A stretch of 15,533 nucleotides of DNA. It comes from Caldifarciminota bacterium. GTDB taxonomy: Bacteria > Hydrothermota > Tepidihabitantia > Tepidihabitantales > Tepidihabitantaceae. This document shows positions 6,073-13,230 of this stretch, in pieces. Made by a program: the position numbers and the translations under genes. The number at the start of each line of letters is the position of its first letter. Within the stretch, counting starts at the first letter, position 1. The stretch is taken from positions 1-15,533 of the forward strand of contig JAFGQF010000003.1 of the NCBI GenBank assembly GCA_016935775.1, in the 5' to 3' direction. The notes beneath the pieces are model-generated. The model did no database searches, was not told the DNA's origin, and was given only the letters and a program-made list of their open reading frames with translations.

Positions 6073-7184
6073 CAGGCCTGACCACTGACCGGCGCGGGTT
6101 CACCCTGATGGAGTTGCTGGTTGTCCTGTTGATAATCGGCGTGTTGAGCACGGTCGCGATTCGGACGATTGACGCAACCCGCAATCGAGTGCTCTTCGAG
6201 CAGACAACCAAGGAGATGAAGGAGCTGGTAGACGCAATCGTCGGCGACCCGGACCTGATGGCCGAGGGCCGGCGGGTGGACTTTGGGTTCTATGGTGATA
6301 TGGGCCGGTTGCCGCTAACCCTACAGGAGCTGGTTGAGAACACCCAGCTGTCGCCCTACTGGCGGGGGCCCTACTTCCGGCGCGGATTCGCCGGCGACAG
6401 TCTCGGTCATGCCTACGACGCCTGGGGGAACCCGTACACCTGGGATGACAACACCGGGTTGATTTCTTCGCTCGGGGACGGCAATTTCCCGATGACGATG
6501 CGGGTGGCCGATTCGTTGGCCCATCTCAACACCAACATCATCAGCGGCAGTGTCAGTGACGGCGACAACAACCCGCCGCCCGAGGGCGCGGCCACCGTGG
6601 TACGGCTTTACACCAGCAGCGGCGGTATTCTCACCGAGGCAGTGGACGATGGTGGTTACTACGAGTTCGACGCGGTACCGGTCGGCCAGCACAAGCTGGT
6701 GGCGCGCTATGCCGGGTTCGACAGCATCAATCGTTGGGTAGCGGTTTCCCCCCGGACGAGAACGGTGGTCGATTTTCGGTTCAGCCGTCCCTTCCGCAAC
6801 CTGCTGAAACTGGTCGGCGAGCCGCTGCTGGGCTCGGACAGTTCGAGCTTCCTGGTGCGGATTGTCAACGACCATCTGGCCGATATCCTGATAAGTTCGA
6901 TCTACTTCGTAGAGGGACCGGACAGCGCCTATTTCCGGGAACTGATGGTCGAGGGAGAGACCTACGCAAACTACACGCAGGGCATCGGGGCCGGCGACAC
7001 CGCCCAGTTCTCCGCCTTTGCGGTACCGGCCAACCGTGCCAGCATAGTAGACCTGAGATTCGTAGATTTCTACGTTACTCCGTCGGGTCCGCCCGACCCC
7101 AAGGCCACAATCGAATCCGAAACCTTCCGTCTGCGGTTCAGCGACGGTTCCGAGATTACCGTCGAACTGCCCGATGGGCCGTAG
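6069..7184 (+). CDS. Large pseudopilin with carboxypeptidase-regulatory-like domain
   Basis: A 371-residue prepilin, more than twice the normal GspG length. The signal MTGLTTDRRG is cut before FTLMELL. The pseudopilin head (45-130) has AIVGDPDLMAEGRRVDFG, GRLPLTLQELV, YWRGPYFRR and DAWGNPYTW. Residues 157-235 form a carboxypeptidase-regulatory-like module: SGSVSDGDNNPPPEGAATV, then GGYYEFDAVPVGQHKLVARY. Residues 240-371 form a further beta-rich region of unknown type with several aromatic strands. Size and modular tail suggest a GspK-like or tip subunit at the top of the fibre. The ATG overlaps the previous stop (ATGA), so translation is coupled. Confidence 0.83.
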   Translation: MTGLTTDRRGFTLMELLVVLLIIGVLSTVAIRTIDATRNRVLFEQTTKEMKELVDAIVGDPDLMAEGRRVDFGFYGDMGRLPLTLQELVENTQLSPYWRGPYFRRGFAGDSLGHAYDAWGNPYTWDDNTGLISSLGDGNFPMTMRVADSLAHLNTNIISGSVSDGDNNPPPEGAATVVRLYTSSGGILTEAVDDGGYYEFDAVPVGQHKLVARYAGFDSINRWVAVSPRTRTVVDFRFSRPFRNLLKLVGEPLLGSDSSSFLVRIVNDHLADILISSIYFVEGPDSAYFRELMVEGETYANYTQGIGAGDTAQFSAFAVPANRASIVDLRFVDFYVTPSGPPDPKATIESETFRLRFSDGSEITVELPDGP

Positions 7185-7205
7185 CGGTCTGGACAAGGAG
7201 GAGCA

Positions 7206-8804
7206 TTGGCAGCTAGCATAATGAGTGGAGGCGGAAGAGGGACGCTCTGCATCGACATCGGATCGAACTCGGTGAAGTTCGTGAAGATGGAGGGAGGGCG
7301 GGTAGCCGACTACGGGTTCAAGGAGATCGGCGAGGCGTTCGACGTTCCCTCGATTCTGCGCGAGCTGGTCCAGGACTACAAACCGAAGGAAGTCTTCAGC
7401 TTCGTGTCCGGGCCATCGGTGAGCGTCCGCCAGGCGCCGTTCCCGAAGATGAACCGGCGGGAACTGCGCGACGCCATCATGCTCCGCCTGGAGAAGTACT
7501 CGCCGTTCACGCTGGACGAGGCGATACTCGATTTCAAGACCCTCGGCCCGGTTCGCGAGGCGGGAGCGATCAAGGACAACGTCATGGTCGTCGCCGCCCG
7601 CAAGGACGTGGTTTCGGACCACATCTCGACCCTCAAGAAGGCCGGACTCGAGCCGACGGCAATCAGCGTCATCCCGTTCGCCCTGCAGGCGGCGGTCAGG
7701 AAGTTCGCCAACGTCCGGGCGGAAGAGACGGTCTGCGTGCTTGACATCGGTGCCGAGTTCACGGACATCGTCTTCATGAAGGGTGAGCGACTGGACCTGG
7801 CACGGGCAATCACCACCGCCGGCAATGCGATTACCGAGGCGATGACGGTCGCAATCACCACCGAGGAGGGCCAGCTCGCCCTCGACGCGTACGATGCCGA
7901 GAAGCTGAAGCGCGAGTATGGCATCCCCAGCGAGGAGAGTGACGACAAGCTGCCCTCGGGCATCATGGTCAAGCGGCTGGCGACCCTCCAGCGGCCGGCC
8001 CTTGAGCGATTCGTTGCCGAGATTAACCGGTCGATTGACTACTACCGCCGGGAATTCGGCGAGGCCAAGATCGACCGGATACTGATCTGCGGCGGCACTG
8101 CCGCCCTCAAGGGGCTGAGAGAGTTCATCCAGTCCAATCTTGGAGTGCCGACTGAGGTGTTCGATCCGTTCAAGACCGCCGGTATCTACAAGAAAGGTGA
8201 GACCGAGGGCGAGGGACACCGCCTGGTGACCGCACTCGGTCTGTCCTTCGACCATGCTTCGGTCGACCTGTTGCCGGTCGAGATGAAGACCGGCAAGTTC
8301 CAGGCGGGCGACGTCAGGACGGTGGTGATCATCGGCGTGTTCTGGATTGCACTACTGGTAGTGGTCTACGTCGTGCTGATCGGCGCGGCTCAGGCAAAGG
8401 CCCGCCAGGTGGCGCGGCTCGAGCGTGAGGTCCGCGAGACCGAGGAGGCCAACCGTGCCTTCTTCGAGCTGGAGAAGCAGGTCAAGGACTTCGAGGCCAA
8501 GCAGCGCAGTCTCGAGGATATCGTTGGCGACCAGCCGATGAGCGTGCCGGTGATGGCCTACCTGTCGCGCCAGGTGCCGGCCAACATCCAGCTCAACAAC
8601 CTGTCGCTTTCCGGGCAACGCAACATCAAGATGACCGGGGTGGTGTCGGGTGACGCCCACGTCCTCGACCTGAACCTCTCCCAGTTCATGATTGACCTCG
8701 AAAAGGGGCCGCTACTCAAGGGCATCCAGCTTGTCAGCAAGAGCCGTAACTCCCTGCAGGGGGAGTCCGTGCTCGATTTCGAGCTGTCCGCCGGATTGGA
8801 GTGA
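7206..8804 (+). CDS. pilM: PilM-PilN fusion (GspL-like) inner-membrane assembly protein
   Basis: A 532-residue fusion. Residues 12-350 are an actin-like PilM ATPase fold: CIDIGSNSVK (15-24, phosphate 1), VCVLDIGAEFTDIVF (176-190, phosphate 2), ILICGGTAALKGL (292-304, adenosine site). ELRDAIMLRLEKYSPF (86-101) is typical of PilM. After VDLLPVEMK (353-361), which matches the INLLP docking motif at the start of PilN, comes a membrane helix (about 371-393), a coiled coil (398-440) and a PilN-like periplasmic domain (441-532). PilM normally ends near 350 and PilN is a separate gene. TTG 7206 is the start because AAGGAGG (7195-7201) lies 4 nt upstream; ATG 7221 has no ribosome site. It should anchor the pilus platform in the cytoplasm and reach PilO. 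Confidence 0.9.
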   Translation: MAASIMSGGGRGTLCIDIGSNSVKFVKMEGGRVADYGFKEIGEAFDVPSILRELVQDYKPKEVFSFVSGPSVSVRQAPFPKMNRRELRDAIMLRLEKYSPFTLDEAILDFKTLGPVREAGAIKDNVMVVAARKDVVSDHISTLKKAGLEPTAISVIPFALQAAVRKFANVRAEETVCVLDIGAEFTDIVFMKGERLDLARAITTAGNAITEAMTVAITTEEGQLALDAYDAEKLKREYGIPSEESDDKLPSGIMVKRLATLQRPALERFVAEINRSIDYYRREFGEAKIDRILICGGTAALKGLREFIQSNLGVPTEVFDPFKTAGIYKKGETEGEGHRLVTALGLSFDHASVDLLPVEMKTGKFQAGDVRTVVIIGVFWIALLVVVYVVLIGAAQAKARQVARLEREVRETEEANRAFFELEKQVKDFEAKQRSLEDIVGDQPMSVPVMAYLSRQVPANIQLNNLSLSGQRNIKMTGVVSGDAHVLDLNLSQFMIDLEKGPLLKGIQLVSKSRNSLQGESVLDFELSAGLE

Positions 8805-8806
8805 CA

Positions 8807-9382
8807 ATGGCATTGCTTGAACGTCGGGTACTGCTGATCGGCCTGGTGGTCTGCATCCTGCTCGGGGTCTTTGCGTTCTTCGTTCTCTACCAGCCCCAGC
8901 TCAAGGCTCGCCAGGCCAGCACCGCCGAGGTTGAAGACCTGAACAAGCAGCTGGAGGAGACCCGCCAGCGCGTGAAGCAGATGCCGCGACTGCGGGCGAG
9001 GCTGGTTGAGCTCGAGGAAGCCAACGCGGCGTTCTCGGCCCGGGTAGTGCCCCGCGACGAGGTTCTGACAACCGTGCGCCGGCTGGCCGACATTGCCCAG
9101 GGCCAGCGGGTTCGTTTCCTCGAAGTCAGTCCGCCCGGACTTGACACGCTGCTGCGCGAGGAGACTTCGTCGACGCCGGTGCGAAGCGTTCCCTTCATGG
9201 TGACGGTTCAGGGGCGGTACATGGATGTCGGACGCTACGTTGAGAGCCTCGACCGGTTCCCGTACTTCGTCCGGGTCCCGGATTTCGAAGTGACGGCGCG
9301 TGAGGATATCCGGCCCGAGATCGAGGTGAAACTGCTGGTTAACCTTTACACCTCGAGTCTGGCAAGCGGGGGCAGGATTTGA
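8807..9382 (+). CDS. pilO: PilO-like pilus assembly protein
   Basis: A 191-residue bitopic inner-membrane protein: a short basic cytoplasmic start, a membrane helix (about 8-28), a coiled coil (38-78), then a ferredoxin-like periplasmic domain (about 85-180) containing PFMVTVQGRYMDVGRYVESL, a pattern typical of PilO. It pairs with the PilN part of the upstream fusion in known systems. ATG 8807 is preferred over GTG 8801 because GGAG (8798-8801) sits 5 nt before it; the gene begins 2 nt after the fusion stop. Its stop overlaps the TTG of the next gene. Confidence 0.87.
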   Translation: MALLERRVLLIGLVVCILLGVFAFFVLYQPQLKARQASTAEVEDLNKQLEETRQRVKQMPRLRARLVELEEANAAFSARVVPRDEVLTTVRRLADIAQGQRVRFLEVSPPGLDTLLREETSSTPVRSVPFMVTVQGRYMDVGRYVESLDRFPYFVRVPDFEVTAREDIRPEIEVKLLVNLYTSSLASGGRI

Positions 9383-9954
9383 GAAGAATAGTCCCGATCC
9401 TGGCCCTGATTGTCGCCCTCGGCATAGGCGCTTACTTCCTGTTCCGGCCGAAGGGGGGCGGGGCGAGCGGCAAGACGAAGAAGTCCAAGAGCTCGACGTC
9501 CGATACGAACGCAAGCGCTGCGAAGACGGCCGGGACCAAGACTCGTCGTGCCGGCAAGACGACCGGGCGCGTTCGCCCCAAGTCCAAGAAGGAGCTTCGG
9601 GCCGAGAAGAAGGCCCGCCGCAAGGAGGAGCGTCGGCGCCGGCGCGAGGAGCGGCGACGGGAGCGTGAGCAGCGGCGTCGGCTCAAGGAAGCCCGCAGCA
9701 AGCGCGGCCGGCGCAAGAAATCGAAGCGCGGTCAGGGACAGGCATACATCGTTTCCGCCATTGTTTCGCTCGGCAGCGACAGCTACGCCCTCGTTGACGG
9801 CCGGCGGGTGGCGGAGGGCGATGTCGTGATGGGCCGGCGGATTGTCAGCATCAAATCCGACCGTATCGAGGTGGACGCGTTCGGCAGGCGCCAGTCGGTA
9901 CGGGTCGGCGAGAGCATGATGCCGCCGACCTACAGTACCAAAAGGCGACGGTGA
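9379..9954 (+). CDS. PilP/GspC-like protein with long basic charged linker
   Basis: A 191-residue protein starting at TTG 9379, which overlaps the PilO stop; no ATG lies nearby. A membrane helix (4-22) is followed by a linker of about 95 residues (25-120) dominated by Lys, Arg and Glu, including REERRREREQRRRLKEARSK (89-108), probably a single charged helix. The C-terminal domain (121-180) has VSAIVSLGSDSYALVDGRRV and EGDVVMGRRIVSIKSDRIEV. It aligns with the C-terminal domain of the next gene product and resembles the homology region of PilP and GspC, which links the inner-membrane complex to the secretin. The heavy positive charge just after the helix conflicts with the positive-inside rule if that domain is periplasmic. 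The family call rests on the last 60 residues and on position. Confidence 0.72.
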   Translation: MRRIVPILALIVALGIGAYFLFRPKGGGASGKTKKSKSSTSDTNASAAKTAGTKTRRAGKTTGRVRPKSKKELRAEKKARRKEERRRRREERRREREQRRRLKEARSKRGRRKKSKRGQGQAYIVSAIVSLGSDSYALVDGRRVAEGDVVMGRRIVSIKSDRIEVDAFGRRQSVRVGESMMPPTYSTKRRR

Positions 9955-10021
9955 GAAACCACGTGATTCCGTTTGACGGGAGACTTGCGGCTGCTGGGTC
10001 CGCAACCAGGAAAGGAGCATC
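9955..10021 (+). promoter_or_regulatory. Largest gap inside the operon, with a possible small hairpin
   Basis: 67 nt without a gene. TTGCGG (9985-9990) can pair with CCGCAA (10000-10005) around a 9-nt loop. AAAGGAG (10011-10017) is the ribosome site of the next gene. A TTGACG at 9973-9978 has no -10 partner, so I do not call a promoter. The hairpin may only mark an mRNA processing or spacing element. Confidence 0.3.
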
Positions 10022-10492
10022 TTGAAGCAACGGATTCTGATTGTGCTTGGGCTGGTCGTTGCGCTGCTGGCGCTCTACACGCTGTTCTTCGGCGTGCGTC
10101 CCGGGCGGGCCGGAGCCGCTGCTGGAGACTGGAAGAGCGTTTTGGCGGCCCAGGCCGGCGAGGACACCGAGGCCCCGGAGGCCGGAGGCGAGCCGAAGGT
10201 GACCGAAGACGCAAAGAAGCCCGGCCGGACCGGTAAGGAGTTCTCGGAATCCCGGGAGATCGAGTCCTGGGGTGGCGACCCGTTCGTTCGCGACTGGCTG
10301 CTCGTAAACGAACTTCGGGAGATGCAGCTGAAGGCGATCACGCTCGGGGGCGAGAAGGCCTACGTGCTGATCAATGACCAGATTCTCGAACAGGGTGACC
10401 TGATCAGCGGGAAGCGAATCACCCGGATCGAGAGTGATAAGGTCATACTTGAACAGGGTGGCAGAACGTTCACCCTTGTGCTTGGGGAGTAA
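10022..10492 (+). CDS. pilP: PilP/GspC-like alignment protein
   Basis: A 156-residue inner-membrane protein: a helix at 5-23, a flexible acidic linker rich in Gly, Ala, Pro and Glu (28-80), then GGDPFVRDWL (84-93) and a compact domain (100-156) with LKAITLGGEKAYVLINDQIL, EQGDLISGKRITRIESDKVI and a final TLVLGE. This is the pattern of the PilP/GspC homology region, a small beta-barrel that binds the N0 domain of the secretin. TTG 10022 is the start, with AAAGGAG ending 4 nt before it; no ATG fits. It lies 3 nt before the secretin gene, as pilP does before pilQ. It is a paralogue of the preceding gene product but with an acidic, not basic, linker. Confidence 0.83.
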   Translation: MKQRILIVLGLVVALLALYTLFFGVRPGRAGAAAGDWKSVLAAQAGEDTEAPEAGGEPKVTEDAKKPGRTGKEFSESREIESWGGDPFVRDWLLVNELREMQLKAITLGGEKAYVLINDQILEQGDLISGKRITRIESDKVILEQGGRTFTLVLGE

Positions 10493-10495
10493 GCA

Positions 10496-12085
10496 ATGAG
10501 GAATATCCTGCTTGCCGCCGTGCTCGCCCTGGGGTTCGTGTCCGCGGCCGTCGCCCAGGACGGGCGGGCCGTCATCACCGACATAGCGATTGACAAGCTG
10601 CTCGAAGGCGTGCGAGTGACCATCGCCTGCGAGGGAGAACCGAACGTCAGTTCGTTCGTCTCCAAGGAGCCGCCCGCCGTGGTCCTCGATTTCATGGACG
10701 TGGAGATGCGTCTTGACGGCGACCGGGTCGAGTCCAAGCACTACCCGGTGTCGGCGATCACCGTCCAGCCGAGCGAGGCGACCAATGGCTATCGGGTGGC
10801 GGTCCGGCTGCGCGACCTCGTCGAGAGCCACGTGACGCGCGAGGGCGATGTCGTGGTGATTGACCTTGGGACCGCGCCGATGCCCAGGATGCCCATGCCG
10901 ACGTATGACGACCCGTTCGAGGGCAAGGAACTGACTCTGCTGGTCAAGGATGCCGAGCTGTCGGACGTCATCCGGATGATTGCCGGCCAGTTCGACCTCA
11001 ACATGCTGGTAACCCAGGACGTCAAGCAGATCGTCAGCGTCCGGCTCAGCGAGGTGCCGCTGCGGTCCGGCATCGATGCGCTCCTGAAGTCCGGCCTCTG
11101 CAACATGGTCGAGGAGCCGGGCGGCATCCTGGTCGTCAAGCCGATCAAGAAGGAGCTGTTCGGCGAGAAGTTGACCCGGGTCTACGACCTTGACCACGTC
11201 GAGGCCGAAGACGCGGCCAACGCCATCAAGCGGTCACTATCCGAAGTCGGCAGTGCCGAGGCAAACTACCGGCGCGTCGGCGACGGCAGTGGTTCGAATC
11301 GCACCGGGGTGTTGATTGTCACCGATATCCCCGAGGCGCACCGGCAGATTGCCGCTTTTCTCGCTTCCTACGACCGGCCGGTGCCGCAGGTGGCAATCGA
11401 GGCGAAGTTCATCGAGACGACCCATTCATCCGAGGACCGCTACGGTATCGACTGGACTATCCGGGCGAGCGCATCGACCGGGCCGTTCGATTTCGACCAG
11501 GATTTCGGCATCCCGCTGATCTTTGACGAGATGGTGCTGGGCAAGATATCGCTCGACCAGATGCAGGCTTCGCTCGACATCCTGGCGACCCGGGGCAACT
11601 CGCGGGTGTTGGCCAGTCCGAAGACGCTGACACTCGACAACCAGAAGGCAATGGTCAGCATGGGTGTCGAGGTGCCGTTGCGTGAGATCAACAAGGACCG
11701 CGAAACCGGCGAAGTGACCTACACCTGGACTACCCGCTCGATCCCGATCAAGCTCGAGGTGACTCCGCACGTCACCTCCGACGGTATGGTGAACATGACC
11801 GTCAAGCCGAGCGTCGAGGCAATCACCGGCTGGGTCGGTACGGCGGATGACCAGCAGCCGGTTGTCGCCAAGCGCGAGGCCGAGACCCAGGTCAGCGTCG
11901 CCGACGGTGAAGTGGTGGTGATCGGCGGACTGGTCAAGGACGAGGAGACGCGGACGATCGGCAAGATTCCGCTGCTCGGCGATATCCCGATCATCGGGCA
12001 CCTGTTCAAGAAGACCTCGGTACGGCGCGAGAAGAATGATCTGATGATCTTCATCGTGCCGCACGTCCTGCCGGCGGAGGGCTAG
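10496..12085 (+). CDS. pilQ: PilQ-type outer-membrane secretin
   Basis: A 529-residue secretin forming the outer-membrane channel for the fibre. A signal peptide (1-20, cut after AVA) leads to one AMIN domain (about 24-125, peptidoglycan binding), an N0/STN domain (146-215, DAELSDVIRMIAGQFDLNML), an N1 domain (about 225-292) and the secretin barrel (about 298-525). The barrel shows LATRGNSRVLASPKTLTLDN (363-382), VSMGVEVPL, ADGEVVVIGGLVKDEE, GKIPLLGDIPIIGHLF and the final IFIVPHVL, all secretin hallmarks. It is shorter than proteobacterial PilQ because it has a single AMIN and a single N1 domain. ATG 10496 follows a GGGGAGTAAGC ribosome site. Placement right after a PilP-like gene fits pilP-pilQ order. 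No pilotin gene is seen here. Confidence 0.95.
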   Translation: MRNILLAAVLALGFVSAAVAQDGRAVITDIAIDKLLEGVRVTIACEGEPNVSSFVSKEPPAVVLDFMDVEMRLDGDRVESKHYPVSAITVQPSEATNGYRVAVRLRDLVESHVTREGDVVVIDLGTAPMPRMPMPTYDDPFEGKELTLLVKDAELSDVIRMIAGQFDLNMLVTQDVKQIVSVRLSEVPLRSGIDALLKSGLCNMVEEPGGILVVKPIKKELFGEKLTRVYDLDHVEAEDAANAIKRSLSEVGSAEANYRRVGDGSGSNRTGVLIVTDIPEAHRQIAAFLASYDRPVPQVAIEAKFIETTHSSEDRYGIDWTIRASASTGPFDFDQDFGIPLIFDEMVLGKISLDQMQASLDILATRGNSRVLASPKTLTLDNQKAMVSMGVEVPLREINKDRETGEVTYTWTTRSIPIKLEVTPHVTSDGMVNMTVKPSVEAITGWVGTADDQQPVVAKREAETQVSVADGEVVVIGGLVKDEETRTIGKIPLLGDIPIIGHLFKKTSVRREKNDLMIFIVPHVLPAEG

Positions 12086-12105
12086 CCCGTGGCCGCGAGC
12101 GGCGC

Positions 12106-13230
12106 ATGGATATTGACGAACTGCTCCGCTACGCCGCCAAGTATGGTGGTTCCGACCTTCACCTGACCGTCGGCAACCCGCCCATCATTCGAGTGAATGG
12201 GCGGCTGAAGAAAATACCCGGACCAGCGCTCACGCAGGAAGATGCGCGAGCGCTGGTCTTTTCTATCCTGACCGACGAGCAGCGTGCCGCGGTGGACCGG
12301 CGGCGCGAGGTCGACCTGTCTTACACCTGGGGCACGGCCCGCGAGGCCGCGGAAGTCAGCCTCGAGTACGTGACCGCGGAGCGAATCCGGGCCCGGGTGA
12401 ACGTATTCCTCGACCTCACCGGTCTCGGCGCTGCCTTTCGGATAATCCCGGCCAGGATCAAGCCGCTCGAGGAGCTGCCGGCGCCGGAGTCGGTCGCGGA
12501 GCTGACCAGGCGCGAGGCCGGGTTGGTACTGGTTACGGGCCCGACCGGCTGCGGCAAGTCGACAACGCTGGCGAGCATGATCGACCGGATTGACCAGGAG
12601 CGCTCGGCACGGATCATCACCATCGAGGACCCGATCGAGTACATCTTCCAGGGGCGCAACTGCCTGATCAGCCAGCGCGAGATTGGCACGCATTCGCGGT
12701 CGTTCGCGGCCGCGCTCCGGGCCTGCCTGCGCGAAGACCCGGATGTCCTGCTGGTCGGCGAGATGCGCGACCTCGAGACGATCCGGCTGGCCCTGACCGC
12801 GGCCGAGACCGGACACCTGGTGCTGTCTACCTTGCACACCAACAGCGTCGCCCAGACGGTCGACCGGGTGATTGATGTTTTCCCGGCCGACCAGCACGAA
12901 TACGTTCGCCAGATCTTCGCCAATGTCATCCAGGGGATCATCTCGCAGAAGCTGTTGCTGCGGCGCGACGGCCGCGGCCGGGTGGCGGCAATGGAGGTGC
13001 TGGTGGCGACGCCGGCGGTTCGCAACCTGGTCCGCGAGAGCCGTTCGCACCAAGTGTTCTCGTCGGTCCAGACCGGCTCCGAACACGGCATGCAGACCAA
13101 CGACCAGTCGCTGGCCACCCTGCTGCGGGCCGGTGTCATCTCGGACGAGACCGCCTGGGCCGCAGCTACCGACAAGCGGATGTTTCCCCGGCCGGGCGCC
13201 CAGGAGCCGGCCGGCCTCGAGTCCGAGTGA
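12106..13230 (+). CDS. pilT: PilT-type twitching motility / retraction ATPase
   Basis: A 374-residue hexameric ATPase of the PilT family, cytoplasmic. The N-terminal SDLHL domain (1-110) is followed by Walker A GPTGCGKST (145-153), the Asp box ITIEDPIEYIF (171-181), Walker B DVLLVGEMRD with Glu219 (213-222) and the His box GHLVLSTLHTN (236-246). AVRNLVRESRSHQ (304-316) and QTGSEHGMQTNDQSL (322-336) are PilT-specific. Around residues 72-90 there is an insertion of about 14 residues compared with E. coli-type PilT. The ribosome site is weak; the ATG lies 20 nt after the secretin stop. With no PilB in the window it might serve either retraction or, if PilB is absent altogether, another pilus movement. 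A terminator-like hairpin lies within its first 55 codons. It overlaps pilD by 4 nt. Confidence 0.95.
   Translation: MDIDELLRYAAKYGGSDLHLTVGNPPIIRVNGRLKKIPGPALTQEDARALVFSILTDEQRAAVDRRREVDLSYTWGTAREAAEVSLEYVTAERIRARVNVFLDLTGLGAAFRIIPARIKPLEELPAPESVAELTRREAGLVLVTGPTGCGKSTTLASMIDRIDQERSARIITIEDPIEYIFQGRNCLISQREIGTHSRSFAAALRACLREDPDVLLVGEMRDLETIRLALTAAETGHLVLSTLHTNSVAQTVDRVIDVFPADQHEYVRQIFANVIQGIISQKLLLRRDGRGRVAAMEVLVATPAVRNLVRESRSHQVFSSVQTGSEHGMQTNDQSLATLLRAGVISDETAWAAATDKRMFPRPGAQEPAGLESE
12221..12264 (+). terminator. Terminator-like hairpin inside pilT
   Basis: GACCAGCGCTC (12221-12231) and GAGCGCTGGTC (12248-12258) form a perfect 11-bp stem, followed after one A-C mismatch by four more pairs (12233-12236 with 12243-12246) and a 6-nt loop. 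TTTTCT (12259-12264) follows directly. This has the form of an intrinsic terminator, yet it lies in codons 39-53 of pilT. It may attenuate pilT and pilD when translation lags. Whether it works is unknown. Confidence 0.5.

Noticed and set aside
6321..8255. Another 644-codon minus-strand frame opposite the large pseudopilin and the PilM-PilN gene
   Set aside because: Equal length to the one above is coincidence. It shows no motif and lies opposite strongly supported genes.
9973..10000. An internal promoter before the second PilP-like gene (TTGACG)
   Set aside because: No TATAAT-like box occurs at the right distance.
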